In this document: positions 55,326-63,977 of the stretch, piece after piece
How the letters are laid out: each line of letters begins with the position of its first letter
Position numbering within the stretch: position 1 is the stretch's first letter
Source of the DNA: Peribacillus sp. Bi96
GTDB taxonomy: Bacteria; Bacillota; Bacilli; Bacillales; DSM-1321
Direction of reading: 5' to 3'
Assembly (NCBI RefSeq): GCF_918698115.1
Contig: NZ_CAKKLV010000005.1
Span: 186,001-250,000 of the forward strand
Length of the DNA stretch: 64,000 bases
Made by a program: the position numbers and the translations under genes
Notes under the pieces: model-generated
Seen by the model: the letters and a program-made list of their open reading frames with translations, nothing else
What the model was told of the DNA's origin: nothing
Databases searched by the model: none

Positions 55326-55721
55326 TTTCTCTCTCCCCCTCCTGTTATTACCATCATTGTAGAAGGGGAATGTGAATCTACAGCAAATATAATGTAAAGA
55401 AACTATATATTTGCTAAAATAGGTACAATAATCCACAAAACGAGATATCCATAGAGTAAATACATAGTTAGTTATACCTATACCGAATTCCTTCGTTCTC
55501 ACTCTCGTTTGAAAGCTTTTTGACATATGTTTGTTTAATGCAGGAAGGGCATGGTTTAAGTATTTGTCGATTCCGTTCCTTAGTCTCAAGTTGCGTGGAG
55601 AAGCCCAATTTGAATATGGAAATAGTGACAATTGATGGAGAAATCTATTTTTTTCTGATTTACAAAAAACTAGGAACAGATTACTATTAAACAAAATAGA
55701 ATATGAATGTTAAGGGGAATT

Positions 55722-56948
55722 ATGCTAAAAAATTATCAATATTACCAAAACAAACACCGATTTATTATGAGGGGATTCATGGCAATGATATCTTTTATAC
55801 TATTGGTTGGCATTTCTGTTTCACCAATAAGTTGGAAAGAGAATCCTTATGATATGACATTCCAGGTCATTCTTATATCCGGAATGATAATTTCTTTGCT
55901 ATTTTTCATTAAAACAGAAGTCAATTTCTATAAAACCCTATTCATTTCCTTAATTACGGTCTATTTATATAGTAAATTTTGGATATTCCCAGATACTGCA
56001 ATCATGCTAGCTTTTTTTGCCATAGCACCTTTGATTCCTATTTTTCTCTTTGATAAAATTGGATTTTATATTGTTGCTACTTTAAATATCATTTTAGGTC
56101 CTGCTTCCATCTTGATCATTGCGCATACGGATCTTCAATACACGTATGAATATGTTGCTATGGATAGTTTCGGCAATACGCTGAATTTCATCGCTATCCA
56201 AATCATATTAGTATTCGTATTCATAGGAACCAATAACAGGATGGAATCGACCAATGCATTCCATAAAGAAATTCAACAGGCCAAGCAATTGAATTCAGTT
56301 GGACAGCTTGCTGCCACGATTGCGCATGAGATACGGAACCCCATTACCGTCGTGAAGGGGTTTGCCCAGTTATTGGATCAAGAAAAGGAACTGAATGAAA
56401 CGGAAAAGTTTTACGTACAAACCATGCTTACTGAACTTGAATATACACAGGTAATAATCAACGACTATTTGTCTTTGGCAAAACCACAAACGGATAATGT
56501 GCAGGTCATTCCTTTAAATAATGAAATCCAAAAGATTTCCGATCTATTAACCAGTTTTGCCAATCATCGCAACATAGGCTTTCTCCTTGATTTCCGCGAA
56601 GATCTGCAAATTAATATGAATCCGATCGAGCTTAAACAAATACTGGTCAATATCATGAAAAATGGGATTGAATCGATGAACAAGCCCGGTTTCATTCAGG
56701 TGGAAACAGAGCAGGAACGCAATATGGCAAAAATACGAATAACGGATACAGGTATCGGCCTTTCCAAAGCTCAGCTTGAAATACTCGGCACTCCCTTTTA
56801 TTCACTTAAAGAGAGGGGAACTGGTATCGGTCTGACCGTTTGTTATACGATCGTTCAAAAATACAAAGGGAAAATCGTGGTGCAAAGTGAATTGAACAAA
56901 GGAACGTCCTTCACCATTTATTTGCCCTTATATAAAGAAAAGCAATAA
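55722..56948 (+). CDS. Membrane sensor histidine kinase (KinB-like)
   Basis: 408-aa kinase. Six membrane helices in residues about 15-190, then HisKA with IAHEIRNPITVVKGFAQLL (phospho-His), N box QILVNIMKNGIESM, G1 DTGIGL and G2 GTGIGLTVCYTIV. Shape and sequence resemble the sporulation kinase KinB. No adjacent response regulator, as expected for an orphan feeding Spo0F. The ATG at 55722 follows TAAGGGG; an ATG at 55707 overlaps it. Confidence 0.9.
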   Translation: MLKNYQYYQNKHRFIMRGFMAMISFILLVGISVSPISWKENPYDMTFQVILISGMIISLLFFIKTEVNFYKTLFISLITVYLYSKFWIFPDTAIMLAFFAIAPLIPIFLFDKIGFYIVATLNIILGPASILIIAHTDLQYTYEYVAMDSFGNTLNFIAIQIILVFVFIGTNNRMESTNAFHKEIQQAKQLNSVGQLAATIAHEIRNPITVVKGFAQLLDQEKELNETEKFYVQTMLTELEYTQVIINDYLSLAKPQTDNVQVIPLNNEIQKISDLLTSFANHRNIGFLLDFREDLQINMNPIELKQILVNIMKNGIESMNKPGFIQVETEQERNMAKIRITDTGIGLSKAQLEILGTPFYSLKERGTGIGLTVCYTIVQKYKGKIVVQSELNKGTSFTIYLPLYKEKQ

Positions 56949-56952
56949 ACAA

Positions 56953-56989
56953 AAAAAGGATGACCACCATCACCGGCGGTCATCCTTTT
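56953..56989 (+). terminator. Terminator behind the histidine kinase
   Basis: AAAAGGATGACC / GGTCATCCTTTT stem just after the stop. Confidence 0.85.
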
Positions 56990-57076
56990 CAATTAGGCTT
57001 TAAGCTACCTTGCCCTTTTCTAAAACGCGGACAAACGGGTCAGAGAAAAATAATCACACAAGCAGTGAATAGGACA

Positions 57077-57117
57077 AAAAAGAAACGATCGATATGCGTA
57101 TATCGATCGTTTCTTTT
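57077..57117 (-). terminator. Terminator behind the clpP paralogue
   Basis: Perfect inverted repeat AAAAGAAACGATCGATAT / ATATCGATCGTTTCTTTT. Confidence 0.9.
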
Positions 57118-57154
57118 CGTTCTCATCCAGCTTATATACTGATGGTGTGTTTAA

Positions 57155-57739
57155 TTAATTATCCTGAACGATTATTTCATCGATTATGCCGTAATCCTTA
57201 GCCTCATTTGCGCTTAAGAAGTAATCACGATCTGTATCCTTCGCCACCTTTTCGAGAGGCTGCCCCGTTCTTTCCGAGATGATCTGATTGATATGATCCT
57301 TTAGCTTCAAAATCCTACGGGCCGAAATTTCAATTTCCGTAGCTTGCCCCCTTGCCCCTCCAAGAGGTTGATGAAGCATGATTTCACTATTCGGCAAAGC
57401 GCACCTTTTTCCTTTCGCCCCCGCCAATAAAAGCATGGCACCAAATGATGCAGCCATACCCGTGCATACTGTCCGGATATCAGGCTTAATGTATTGCATC
57501 GTATCATAAATGGCAAAACCGGCACTAGTTGATCCCCCAGGACTGTTAATAAAGATGGTAATTTCTTTATCAGGTGCATCAGCCGCCAAGAATAACAATT
57601 GGGCAACCACACTATTGGCTAAATGATCGGTGATCTCTTCCCCAATCATGATGATTCTGTCTTTTAGAAGTCTGGAATAAATATCGTATGAGCGTTCACC
57701 CTTGCTTGATTGCTCAATTACATATGGAATGGTAGTCAT
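57155..57739 (-). CDS. clpP: ClpP protease subunit paralogue
   Basis: 194-aa serine peptidase of the Clp family with the triad Ser 98 (GMAASFGA), His 123 (MLHQPLGG) and Asp 172 (DTDRDYF). It forms tetradecameric rings that work with ClpX/ClpC-type ATPases. It follows an ECF sigma gene by 30 bp on the same strand, unlike the housekeeping clpP. AGGAGGAAG precedes the ATG. Possibly a stress- or stage-specific ClpP. Confidence 0.93.
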   Translation of the reverse strand: MTTIPYVIEQSSKGERSYDIYSRLLKDRIIMIGEEITDHLANSVVAQLLFLAADAPDKEITIFINSPGGSTSAGFAIYDTMQYIKPDIRTVCTGMAASFGAMLLLAGAKGKRCALPNSEIMLHQPLGGARGQATEIEISARRILKLKDHINQIISERTGQPLEKVAKDTDRDYFLSANEAKDYGIIDEIIVQDN

Positions 57740-57769
57740 ATCTCTTCTTCCTCCTAACAAATTTTTTGG

Positions 57770-58480
57770 CTATGCAGCCATTGAGAGTGTGTTTGAAGGA
57801 GTGAAGCATGCTTTGGAAGAAATCGAACGATTCGTTAGTTTAGGAATCATGGATTCACTGTTCAGGGATTTGAAAAATGGAATGCTTCTAATGAGGAGAT
57901 CAGGATTTTGGACCTTCAATGCCTGTGTCATCAGAGACATCAGCCTCTGTTCCTCATCATCTTGCCAATCTTCCACACAGGACAACTTACGCTCATCAAC
58001 ACCATCATTGTCAAAACGCTTTTTCACACGATTCAAGATGGCCTTTACAGCACTTTCCGTTGTGTTCAAATAGACCGAAATCTCTTTAGATCGATAGAGG
58101 AACCCTTCCTTTAACATGAACACTACAGCTTGTTTCGGGGTAAGGGATTTTATCATATATTCAACCGTTTCATAGGCATTCTCACCAATTGCCCCCTGTA
58201 TATCGGTATCCAACGGATCTTCTAAAGATTCTTTTTTTCTTTTTCGTATCGTATCAATCCAGGAATGGCGGGCTATCGTCTTCAATAAAGCCGTCGTTAT
58301 CTCCGTTTTATTCCCATAGCCCTTCATTGCCTTTAATATCGTATCCTGTGCCAAATCATCACCATCCCAATTATTTTGGGTCAGGAATCGGCAAAACCGA
58401 AGTAATTCAGGATAGACCTCACGCAAAATCATGCCGTTATCATTTCCTTCAGAAATATCTTCCCTCAACTTATTTATCAT
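57770..58480 (-). CDS. ECF-like sigma factor with C-terminal extension
   Basis: 236-aa sigma-70 family factor. Region 2 is YPELLRFCRFLTQNNWDGDD then LAQDTILKAMKG and LKTIARHSWIDTIRKRKKE; region 4 is LTPKQAVVFMLKEGFLYRSK and TESAVKAILNRVKKRF. About 80 residues follow region 4, as in ECFs that carry their own regulatory tail. No anti-sigma gene adjoins. The ATG at 58480 follows AAGGAGTG; the GTG at 58489 lies in that site. Operon with the clpP paralogue. Confidence 0.88.
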   Translation of the reverse strand: MINKLREDISEGNDNGMILREVYPELLRFCRFLTQNNWDGDDLAQDTILKAMKGYGNKTEITTALLKTIARHSWIDTIRKRKKESLEDPLDTDIQGAIGENAYETVEYMIKSLTPKQAVVFMLKEGFLYRSKEISVYLNTTESAVKAILNRVKKRFDNDGVDERKLSCVEDWQDDEEQRLMSLMTQALKVQNPDLLIRSIPFFKSLNSESMIPKLTNRSISSKACFTPSNTLSMAA

Positions 58481-58576
58481 TTTTCTCACTCCTTCAACAC
58501 CCTCTATCCTCTAAACGTTTCAGAAAGAGAAAAAGATATGGGGGTGAAAAAATTTTCCTTCATTCTTCATTATATT

Positions 58577-58858
58577 CTATTCCATTTTTTCCAATGGATT
58601 TCCTTTCATACTAAAAACCTGTTTGGTCATGATCCCAAACAGGCTAATGTCCTTGTTCTGTATGAAGCAAATTGACGCTCCTCGGCCTATCCTCTGTGTA
58701 CCCGGTTCTTCACCAATCATTTCAGCTAGGTCCATATTTTCTAAAACACTTAATATTTTTCTGTAAATTCCGCTCCGGAGCTTCTTTAACAGCTTCCCCT
58801 CTAACCATCTATCAGGAGCAAGCAATCTCCTTAGGAGTTTCCTGTCATTATCCAACAT
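58577..58858 (-). CDS. Doubtful hypothetical protein (93 aa)
   Basis: Basic helical start (DRKLLRRLLAPDRWLEGKLL), then NMDLAEMIGEEPGTQRIGRG. No ribosome site and no family recognised. It could be a decayed fragment. Confidence 0.3.
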   Translation of the reverse strand: MLDNDRKLLRRLLAPDRWLEGKLLKKLRSGIYRKILSVLENMDLAEMIGEEPGTQRIGRGASICFIQNKDISLFGIMTKQVFSMKGNPLEKME

Positions 58859-58923
58859 TCATTTTTTAAAGGGGCCCGCTTAATAAGGTAGGCTTCATTC
58901 ACTTCTTCAATTTCTTTCTAATA

Positions 58924-58952
58924 AATGACACCCGCATTATGCAGGTGTCATT
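58924..58952. terminator. Terminator hairpin
   Basis: AATGACACCxGCATTATGCxGGTGTCATT, symmetrical and T-rich on both sides. Confidence 0.7.
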
Positions 58953-59102
58953 CTGTTTTGTCTCGTACATAATGTACTATTATCTAACGGATTGATTTTT
59001 AAGACTTTTTTTAGACAGCTTAGAATCACGATACTGAATAAGAAATAAGCCCTGAACAGGTTTTCTGTACAGCTGGATGAGTTTAGAATCCGTAATACTC
59101 AC

Positions 59103-59606
59103 TTAAAGCCTTAAAGCACTCCTATTAATGCTACGCTGGAATTCATCAGCATCCGTTTTTTCAATGAAATCATTCAATCCATCAATGAATGATTGTTTAT
59201 CCCTTGGCAAAATCCCGCTTAAAGTTAATGCATTCGAAGCATGCAATGACGATATTCTTGTATCGTCCTTTACATTTAAATGTTCGATGAATGTTCTTAA
59301 TTCTATGATTCTCTCCATTTCAGCTGCTTCTTCAAAATCGCCTTTTAAATACTCCATATGCAGCTCTGTACCCGGTATTAACGTTGATGACATGGGGAAT
59401 ATCGCCTTGGACCGAACTTCATTTAACAATGCCGCTGTATCCATCGCATTCGGCAAGCCCTTCCCTCTCCCTGCAAGGCCGTACATGACCATATCAAAAA
59501 ACTCGATACCTGCTTCATTCAATCTCCGCAGCTGCACTCTTGCCTCTTGTGCCGTATATCCTTTCTTGACACGCTCCAGCACTTCATCATTTCCGCTTTC
59601 GAATAT
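59103..59606 (-). pseudogene. C-terminal part of a radical SAM protein
   Basis: Homology starts at SIFESGNDEVLERVKKGYTA (radical SAM beta-strand/helix region) and continues YGLAGRGKGLPNAMDTAALL and the C-terminal helices. The CxxxCxxC half is missing. Residues encoded beyond 59606 are unrelated: they are the reverse strand of an ArsR-type gene. Confidence 0.82.
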
Positions 59607-59607
59607 A

Positions 59608-59871
59608 CTACTTTGGCTGAAAGAACCAGAAAAAAACTTCAAAGAATTTGGATGGGCCCCGCATTTAACTGAACCAGAATTCATCAATAGTGTTTGTGTT
59701 TATCATATTCAGTTAAAGACAGGGAACTCCCAATCGACAACATCGGAAAATTTATCGATACTTGAAAAAGCCGGTCTACTGCAATCCAAAAAAGTTGCCG
59801 TATGGACACTTTATCAAAGAAATGAAAAAGTAATAAAAGAGTTCTCCGATTGGATAGGCAATGTACTATAA
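59608..59871 (+). pseudogene. ArsR-family regulator lacking its N-terminus
   Basis: Frame reads LLWLKEPEKNFKEFGW, VCVYHIQLKTGNSQSTTSEN, LSILEKAGLLQSKKVAVWTL, then YQRNEKVIKEF and stop: the winged helix of an ArsR repressor. The first 10-15 residues and promoter are gone. It abuts the radical SAM fragment back to back. Confidence 0.82.
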
Positions 59872-59886
59872 ATACAAGGAAAATCA

Positions 59887-59933
59887 AAAAGCGCGGTCTT
59901 TCTTTTGAAAAAATAAAGAAAAGGCCGCGTTTG
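59887..59933 (+). terminator. Terminator behind the ArsR relic
   Basis: CGCGGTCTTTCTTTT / AAGAAAAGGCCGCG hairpin followed by TTTGCATTTTT, retained from the intact gene. Confidence 0.75.
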
Positions 59934-60073
59934 CATTTTTCTACATTCATCCCACTGGATATAATACACTCCTCACGTTGACTTCTATCCTTTTCAAGTG
60001 TTACGCTTAAATTAATAAAAAAGTATACATTCAAAATACTGATTCCACTAGCGTGAAAAAAGGATGATCCCCA

Positions 60074-60589
60074 ATGCCAAAAGAACATTTAATTGATGTT
60101 CAACCAATCAAATCATTGGATAAAATAGACGATATGAAATGGTCATTGAAAAGACATTGCAGCGAAAGAGATTACATATTGTTCTTATTAGGCATCAATA
60201 CCGGCTTGCGTGTGTCTGATTTATTATCATTGAGGGTAAAGGATATTAAAGGCAAGGTGAAGATCACCGTCAAGGAAGGCAGAACAAAGAAGCCTAGAAT
60301 AATAGAGCTGAACAATGTATGCCATGAATTAACAGCTTATATAGATACCATTGATAGTGAATGGCTATTCCCTTCACGCAAAGGTGTTAAGCCAATAAGC
60401 AATATACAAGCCTACAGGCAGCTTAATAAAGCCGCAGATATGGTAGACATCGACAGCGTAGGCACTCATACCATGCGCAAGACATATGGCTACTGGCTCT
60501 ATAAACGAAGTATGGACGTAGCAGAATTACAAATCATCCTTAACCATTCACACCCTGAAGCTACGTTAAAGTACATTGGAATGAGATGA
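60074..60589 (+). CDS. Tyrosine recombinase/integrase with frameshifted C-terminus
   Basis: 171-aa catalytic-domain-only integrase. Active residues: Arg in NTGLRVSDLL, Lys in VKEGRTKKPR, HxxR in THTMRKTYGYWL, His in LNHSHPEATL and Tyr in KYIGM. It stops right after YIGMR, but a +1 frame continues EGTDDSLNDLYYRRTEET and ends at a TGA that overlaps the next gene's ATG (ATGA). So the last 18 codons were probably lost by a 1-base insertion near 60587. It may still be active because the Tyr is present. Confidence 0.85.
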   Translation: MPKEHLIDVQPIKSLDKIDDMKWSLKRHCSERDYILFLLGINTGLRVSDLLSLRVKDIKGKVKITVKEGRTKKPRIIELNNVCHELTAYIDTIDSEWLFPSRKGVKPISNIQAYRQLNKAADMVDIDSVGTHTMRKTYGYWLYKRSMDVAELQIILNHSHPEATLKYIGMR

Positions 60590-60640
60590 AGGAACAGACG
60601 ACAGCTTAAATGACTTGTATTATAGGAGGACGGAAGAAAC

Positions 60641-60835
60641 ATGACACTGACCGAATACAACGCAAAATACGAATATATCATACGCAGCAATATGTCCGAC
60701 AGACAAAAGGCATTGAAGTTATCTGATTTAATGACTGATATGGAAGGGCATCTAAACAATGAAATCGGGGAACATCAGAATAAAGAAGTACATGCTTTAT
60801 ATAAAAAAGTAACTCTTCTATCCAACTTATTATGA
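60641..60835 (+). CDS. Small helical protein coupled to the integrase (64 aa)
   Basis: MTLTEYNAKYEYIIRSNMSD then a helical, charged protein ending YKKVTLLSNLL. AGGAGG lies 11 bases upstream. Its ATG overlaps the ancestral stop of the integrase. Unknown function; probably part of the same mobile or phage module. Confidence 0.7.
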   Translation: MTLTEYNAKYEYIIRSNMSDRQKALKLSDLMTDMEGHLNNEIGEHQNKEVHALYKKVTLLSNLL

Positions 60836-60841
60836 TCGATG

Positions 60842-60877
60842 AGACCTTGCCCTTATTGTGCAGAGGTCTTTTTTTTA
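60842..60877 (+). terminator. Terminator of the integrase unit
   Basis: AGACCT / AGGTCT stem followed by eight Ts. Confidence 0.8.
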
Positions 60878-60890
60878 ATGGTGTCAATGT

Positions 60891-61841
60891 TTACAAATTA
60901 AACATACTTAAGGAATACTTTTTCGCCATCATTTCCAAGATTTTTATCCCGGCAACGCTGTTCCCCTTCTCATCCAGCGCTGCACCATAAATTCCAATCC
61001 CACATTTTCCGGGGACGGCCCCCATGATTCCCCCTGACACACCGCTTTTAGCCGGAATGCCAACATTAATGGCAAATTCACCTGATGCGTTATACATGCC
61101 GCAAGTAACCATGAATGTCTTGCAAATACGTGCAATGTCCCCGGGGATGATTTGCTTTCCCGTCAACAAATCTTTCCCATTCATGGCCAGCACACAGCCT
61201 ATCCTCGCCAGATCCCGACTGTCCATTTCAATGGCACACTGCTTCGAATACAATTCGATTAATTCCTCCACATCCTCATTTATTACATTATGTTGCTTTA
61301 AAAAATAACTTAACGCCCTATTTAAGTCTGCTGTATTGTATTCTGACCGGGCAACATCTTCATTAAAACCGATAGTAGGATTTTGCGTCAACTCTCGGAT
61401 AAAATGTAAAATACGCTTGAATCGCTCATTTACACTGTCACCTGCAATCATATGCGTCACAGTCAATGCTCCTGCATTGATCATCGGGTTTAACGGCTTA
61501 GATGGCTTGTTTGTTTCTAACTTGGCAATCGAATTATAAGGGTCCCCAGTGGGTTCTTTTCCTACATAGGAAAAGACATATTCCTCCCCTTTTTCCATTA
61601 ATACCAGTGCAAGTGTCAAAACTTTTGATATGCTTTGCAAGGTCATTTTTCCGCTTACATCCCCCGCACAATATCCATTACCGTCAGGATAGTAAATAGC
61701 AACAGACAAATCCCCAGGATTGGCCTTTTCAAGAGCCGGAATATAGTCTGCCACTGTTCCCATATTTGTATATTTTTTTGCCTTATCGACTAGTTGCTGT
61801 AATTCTTCATTGGACCTGCATTGACATCCCATATTGTTCAC
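60891..61841 (-). CDS. glsA: Glutaminase A
   Basis: Serine-dependent beta-lactamase-fold glutaminase of 316 aa (glutamine to glutamate and ammonia). The SxxK catalytic motif is SISK in MTLQSISKVLTLAL; NAGALTVTHMI, RDLARIGCVLAMNG and GIPAKSGVSGGIMG are also conserved. The GTG at 61841 follows AAGGGGCGG with good spacing. Single gene inside the remnant region, with no glutamine transporter beside it. Confidence 0.94.
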   Translation of the reverse strand: MNNMGCQCRSNEELQQLVDKAKKYTNMGTVADYIPALEKANPGDLSVAIYYPDGNGYCAGDVSGKMTLQSISKVLTLALVLMEKGEEYVFSYVGKEPTGDPYNSIAKLETNKPSKPLNPMINAGALTVTHMIAGDSVNERFKRILHFIRELTQNPTIGFNEDVARSEYNTADLNRALSYFLKQHNVINEDVEELIELYSKQCAIEMDSRDLARIGCVLAMNGKDLLTGKQIIPGDIARICKTFMVTCGMYNASGEFAINVGIPAKSGVSGGIMGAVPGKCGIGIYGAALDEKGNSVAGIKILEMMAKKYSLSMFNL

Positions 61842-62125
61842 AATTTTCCGCCCCTTAGAAAATTTGTCATTTGAAGTGTTCTTAGATAGTGGTTTTATTA
61901 TTTATTACCATATTTCAACGATATTATTTACAAAACCAGGAATCTGATAATAATGGATGGTCATGAGCTTAATGTTGAAAACACATACGATAAATCAGGT
62001 ATGCCAAACTTTTAGACCATTCCGAAAGGGATGGTTTTTTTTAGATTGACAGCATAATTATGGTACTTCATACTTCTATAGTAATAGACGTAACAGAATA
62101 TTTAGTTAATTGTAAGGATGAAACT
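61842..62125. other. Intergenic region with terminator and short frame
   Basis: A terminator ACCATTCC-GAAA-GGGATGGT plus eight Ts lies at 62012-62039 on the plus strand. Just before it a short frame ends MDGHELNVENTYDKSGMPNF, which may be the end of a lost gene. Nothing else is seen. Confidence 0.4.
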
Positions 62126-62286
62126 ATGAAACCAACAGTAACGGCATTGGATTTACAATTATTAGCAGATGTTCTAGGGGAAATAATTGTACAAGTTTAA
62201 TAAGCGCAATAGCAGAAAAGGATTTTCAAGTGGCTCAAATGCTTGATGTATTAATAATTGAGGATAAATGGGAGGATGACATGTGA
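62126..62286 (+). pseudogene. Frameshifted small phage-like gene
   Basis: Starts MKPTVTALDLQLLADVLGEI after AAGGATG. A 1-base shift near 62196 leads into SLISAIAEKDFQVAQMLDVL then IIEDKWEDDM, with a TGA that overlaps the next start (GTGA). Total length 161 bp is not a multiple of three, confirming the shift. Confidence 0.6.
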
Positions 62287-62519
62287 CTAAGCTCAGAATT
62301 CTTTTAACCATTCCAATTTTGCTATATGGAATTTTCATATTTGTTTCCATTCAAAGCGATAAGAATATTCCACTTTATTTGCATCTTCTATTCGCAATCT
62401 ACTTGACGTTGTTTGTACATTATGAAGAAAAAACGGAGGTGAAACCATTCCTCAGAGAAGATTTAATCGAGAAAAAGAAGGAATTGATCGCTTTGAGAAA
62501 GAAGTATCGACCATGGTAG
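62283..62519 (+). CDS. Small membrane protein (78 aa), phage-like
   Basis: Two membrane helices (LRILLTIPILLYGIFIFVSI and IPLYLHLLFAIYLTLFVHY) and a Lys/Glu-rich tail. The GTG at 62283 follows GGGAGGATG and overlaps the preceding broken gene. Unknown function. Confidence 0.65.
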   Translation: MTKLRILLTIPILLYGIFIFVSIQSDKNIPLYLHLLFAIYLTLFVHYEEKTEVKPFLREDLIEKKKELIALRKKYRPW

Positions 62520-62602
62520 CATGAATGAAGTGAATGTGAGTGCACACGGATTTTACCAACGTACCACATGTATTTCACATTGAATCGAAAGTAGGTCAAG
62601 CA

Positions 62603-62806
62603 ATGGATGAGTTTAAGAGTTTACAAGAAATTTATAATGCCCACCGACCAGAACATAATGAACTCTTTCGAGCGATTCAAGCTCACTTGCAATTGAAGTA
62701 TCCAGACAAACGTATGACAGCTACGAGAACCTTACAAATAATTGTCGCGGATAATATCGCTTCAGGTGAATTGCGTAATGTGGAAAGTCGGCTTTTATAC
62801 AGTTAA
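62603..62806 (+). CDS. Hypothetical protein (67 aa)
   Basis: Helical protein starting MDEFKSLQEIYNAHRPEHNE. The ATG at 62603 has AGGT 7 bases upstream; the frame is open to a GTG at 62540 (88 aa). Unknown, probably from the same phage-like module. Confidence 0.5.
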   Translation: MDEFKSLQEIYNAHRPEHNELFRAIQAHLQLKYPDKRMTATRTLQIIVADNIASGELRNVESRLLYS

Positions 62807-62860
62807 TAAGGTCCAAAACAATGTTTCGCACCATTGAGTAATTACATAACACAGGGCGAT

Positions 62861-63190
62861 ATGCAACCAATGAAAAAATACATAAACAAGATCAGGATAG
62901 TTGGCTTCATTTTGAGCATCATGCTCATGGTATTCAGCTACGGAGTAATGTTCTTTTGCAGTGCATTTTTGGATGCTACTCCACACACAAATCCTAAGTC
63001 AACAGAAGTTGACCATGGGCGATCAAAAATTTGGGAAGGCATGAGCAAAGAAGAATATCAACATATTAAACAAGCAGAAGAGATGAAAAAATCAAATTAT
63101 GTTGATTATAAAGATGAGCCCACATTTGATCCAGATGAGCCATCAGAATTTAACCTTTTTGAAGGTGGAAATGAAAACGATGAATATTAA
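62861..63190 (+). CDS. Hypothetical membrane protein (109 aa)
   Basis: One membrane helix (IRIVGFILSIMLMVFSYGVM) then an acidic exposed tail (YKDEPTFDPDEPSEFNLFEG). The start could be the ATG at 62861 or 62870; a TTG at 62834 is also in frame. Unknown function. Confidence 0.55.
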   Translation: MQPMKKYINKIRIVGFILSIMLMVFSYGVMFFCSAFLDATPHTNPKSTEVDHGRSKIWEGMSKEEYQHIKQAEEMKKSNYVDYKDEPTFDPDEPSEFNLFEGGNENDEY

Positions 63191-63191
63191 G

Positions 63192-63217
63192 AGGACAACT
63201 CGATTATGAGCTGTCCT
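63192..63217 (+). terminator. Terminator
   Basis: AGGACAACTC / GAGCTGTCCT hairpin followed by TTTTTG. Confidence 0.75.
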
Positions 63218-63234
63218 TTTTGTTTGCTTATAAA

Positions 63235-63612
63235 TGCAATGCTCCGAAACTAGGTTTCGTTCTTTCAGTGGTTTAATATTCGCCATCGGATTTTTTTGAT
63301 GTGTTTTGATCTGTGAAGAAAATTGAAGAAACTCCTTATCGCCCGCAATCTTGAATTAATACTGGTTACCTTCAATCCACTTTCCTGCATATTTAAAATC
63401 AGGAGTTTAATATCCTTTTATGTCATTGTTACCAATGTTCGTGTAATCGCATTAAATTGTTCGCGGTAATATTTCAAAGTGTGAGGACGGAGATCTCTTA
63501 ATTGGCAGTCTTCAAAAAATAATTTGAACGCCAATTCATCAGATTCAACGTATGAGGTTTTTGTAACAATTCTTAGTTCATCTTCGGATAATAAAATTCT
63601 TCTTTTACCCAT
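63235..63612 (-). pseudogene. Phage integrase relic, N-terminal (core-binding) part
   Basis: Frame from the ATG at 63612: LFFEDCQLRDLRPHTLKYYR is a SAM-like core-binding domain. A TAA at 63418 interrupts it; the same frame continues LKVTSINSRLRAIRSFFNFL, then shifts in an A-run near 63291 into KNPMANIKPLKERNLVSE. The catalytic domain is absent. It lies directly downstream of the tRNA operon. Confidence 0.8.
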
Positions 63613-63669
63613 TGCACACTACCACCGTACATTATTTGTACATATTCTGTAGTGCGTGATAAACACAAA

Positions 63670-63698
63670 AAAGCTTCACACAATTAAGTGTGAAGCTT
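63670..63698 (-). terminator. Terminator of the tRNA operon
   Basis: AAGCTTCACAC / GTGTGAAGCTT stem followed by TTTTTTG on the minus strand, 30 bp past tRNA-Leu. Confidence 0.9.
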
Positions 63699-63728
63699 GA
63701 TGTAATAGCGATTCTTCGCTATTGGTGA

Positions 63729-63809
63729 TACCGGTGGCCGGGGTCGAACCGGCACTCCAGAGGAACACGATTTTGAGTCGTGCGCGTCTGCCAATTCCGC
63801 CACACCGGC
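63729..63809 (-). tRNA. tRNA-Leu (anticodon CAA)
   Basis: Cloverleaf with GCCGGTG/CACCGGT acceptor stem, anticodon stem CACGA/TCGTG with loop CTCAAAA (CAA), long variable arm and GGTTCGACC T-arm. CCA is not encoded. Confidence 0.95.
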
Positions 63810-63820
63810 ATGTATGTTGG

Positions 63821-63891
63821 AGGCGGCAACCGGAATCGAACCGGTGGTAAAGGTTTTGCAGACCTCTGCCTTACCGCTTGGCTATGCCGCC
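63821..63891 (-). tRNA. tRNA-Cys (anticodon GCA)
   Basis: GGCGGCA/TGCCGCC acceptor stem, anticodon loop CTGCAAA, GGTTCGATTCC T-arm. 71 bases. Confidence 0.95.
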
Positions 63892-63902
63892 AACGTTTTT
63901 GG

Positions 63903-63974
63903 AGCGAAAGACGGGATTCGAACCCGCGACCCCAACCTTGGCAAGGTTGTATTCTACCACTGAACTACTTTCGC
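63903..63974 (-). tRNA. tRNA-Gly (anticodon GCC)
   Basis: GCGAAAG/CTTTCGC acceptor stem, anticodon loop TTGCCAA, GGGTTCGAATCCC T-arm. Confidence 0.95.
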
Positions 63975-63977
63975 ATA

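Noticed and set aside
54393..55694. 433-codon version of the glycerophosphodiesterase
   Set aside because: Sequence upstream of 55325 is not protein-like; the signal peptide and ribosome site place the start at 55325.
59128..59607. Left part of the long plus-strand frame that ends in ArsR
   Set aside because: It is the reverse strand of the radical SAM fragment; only the sequence from 59608 is ArsR-like.
63729..63809. attL/attR pair at tRNA-Leu
   Set aside because: I found no second copy of the tRNA 3' end within the window, so no attachment site is claimed.
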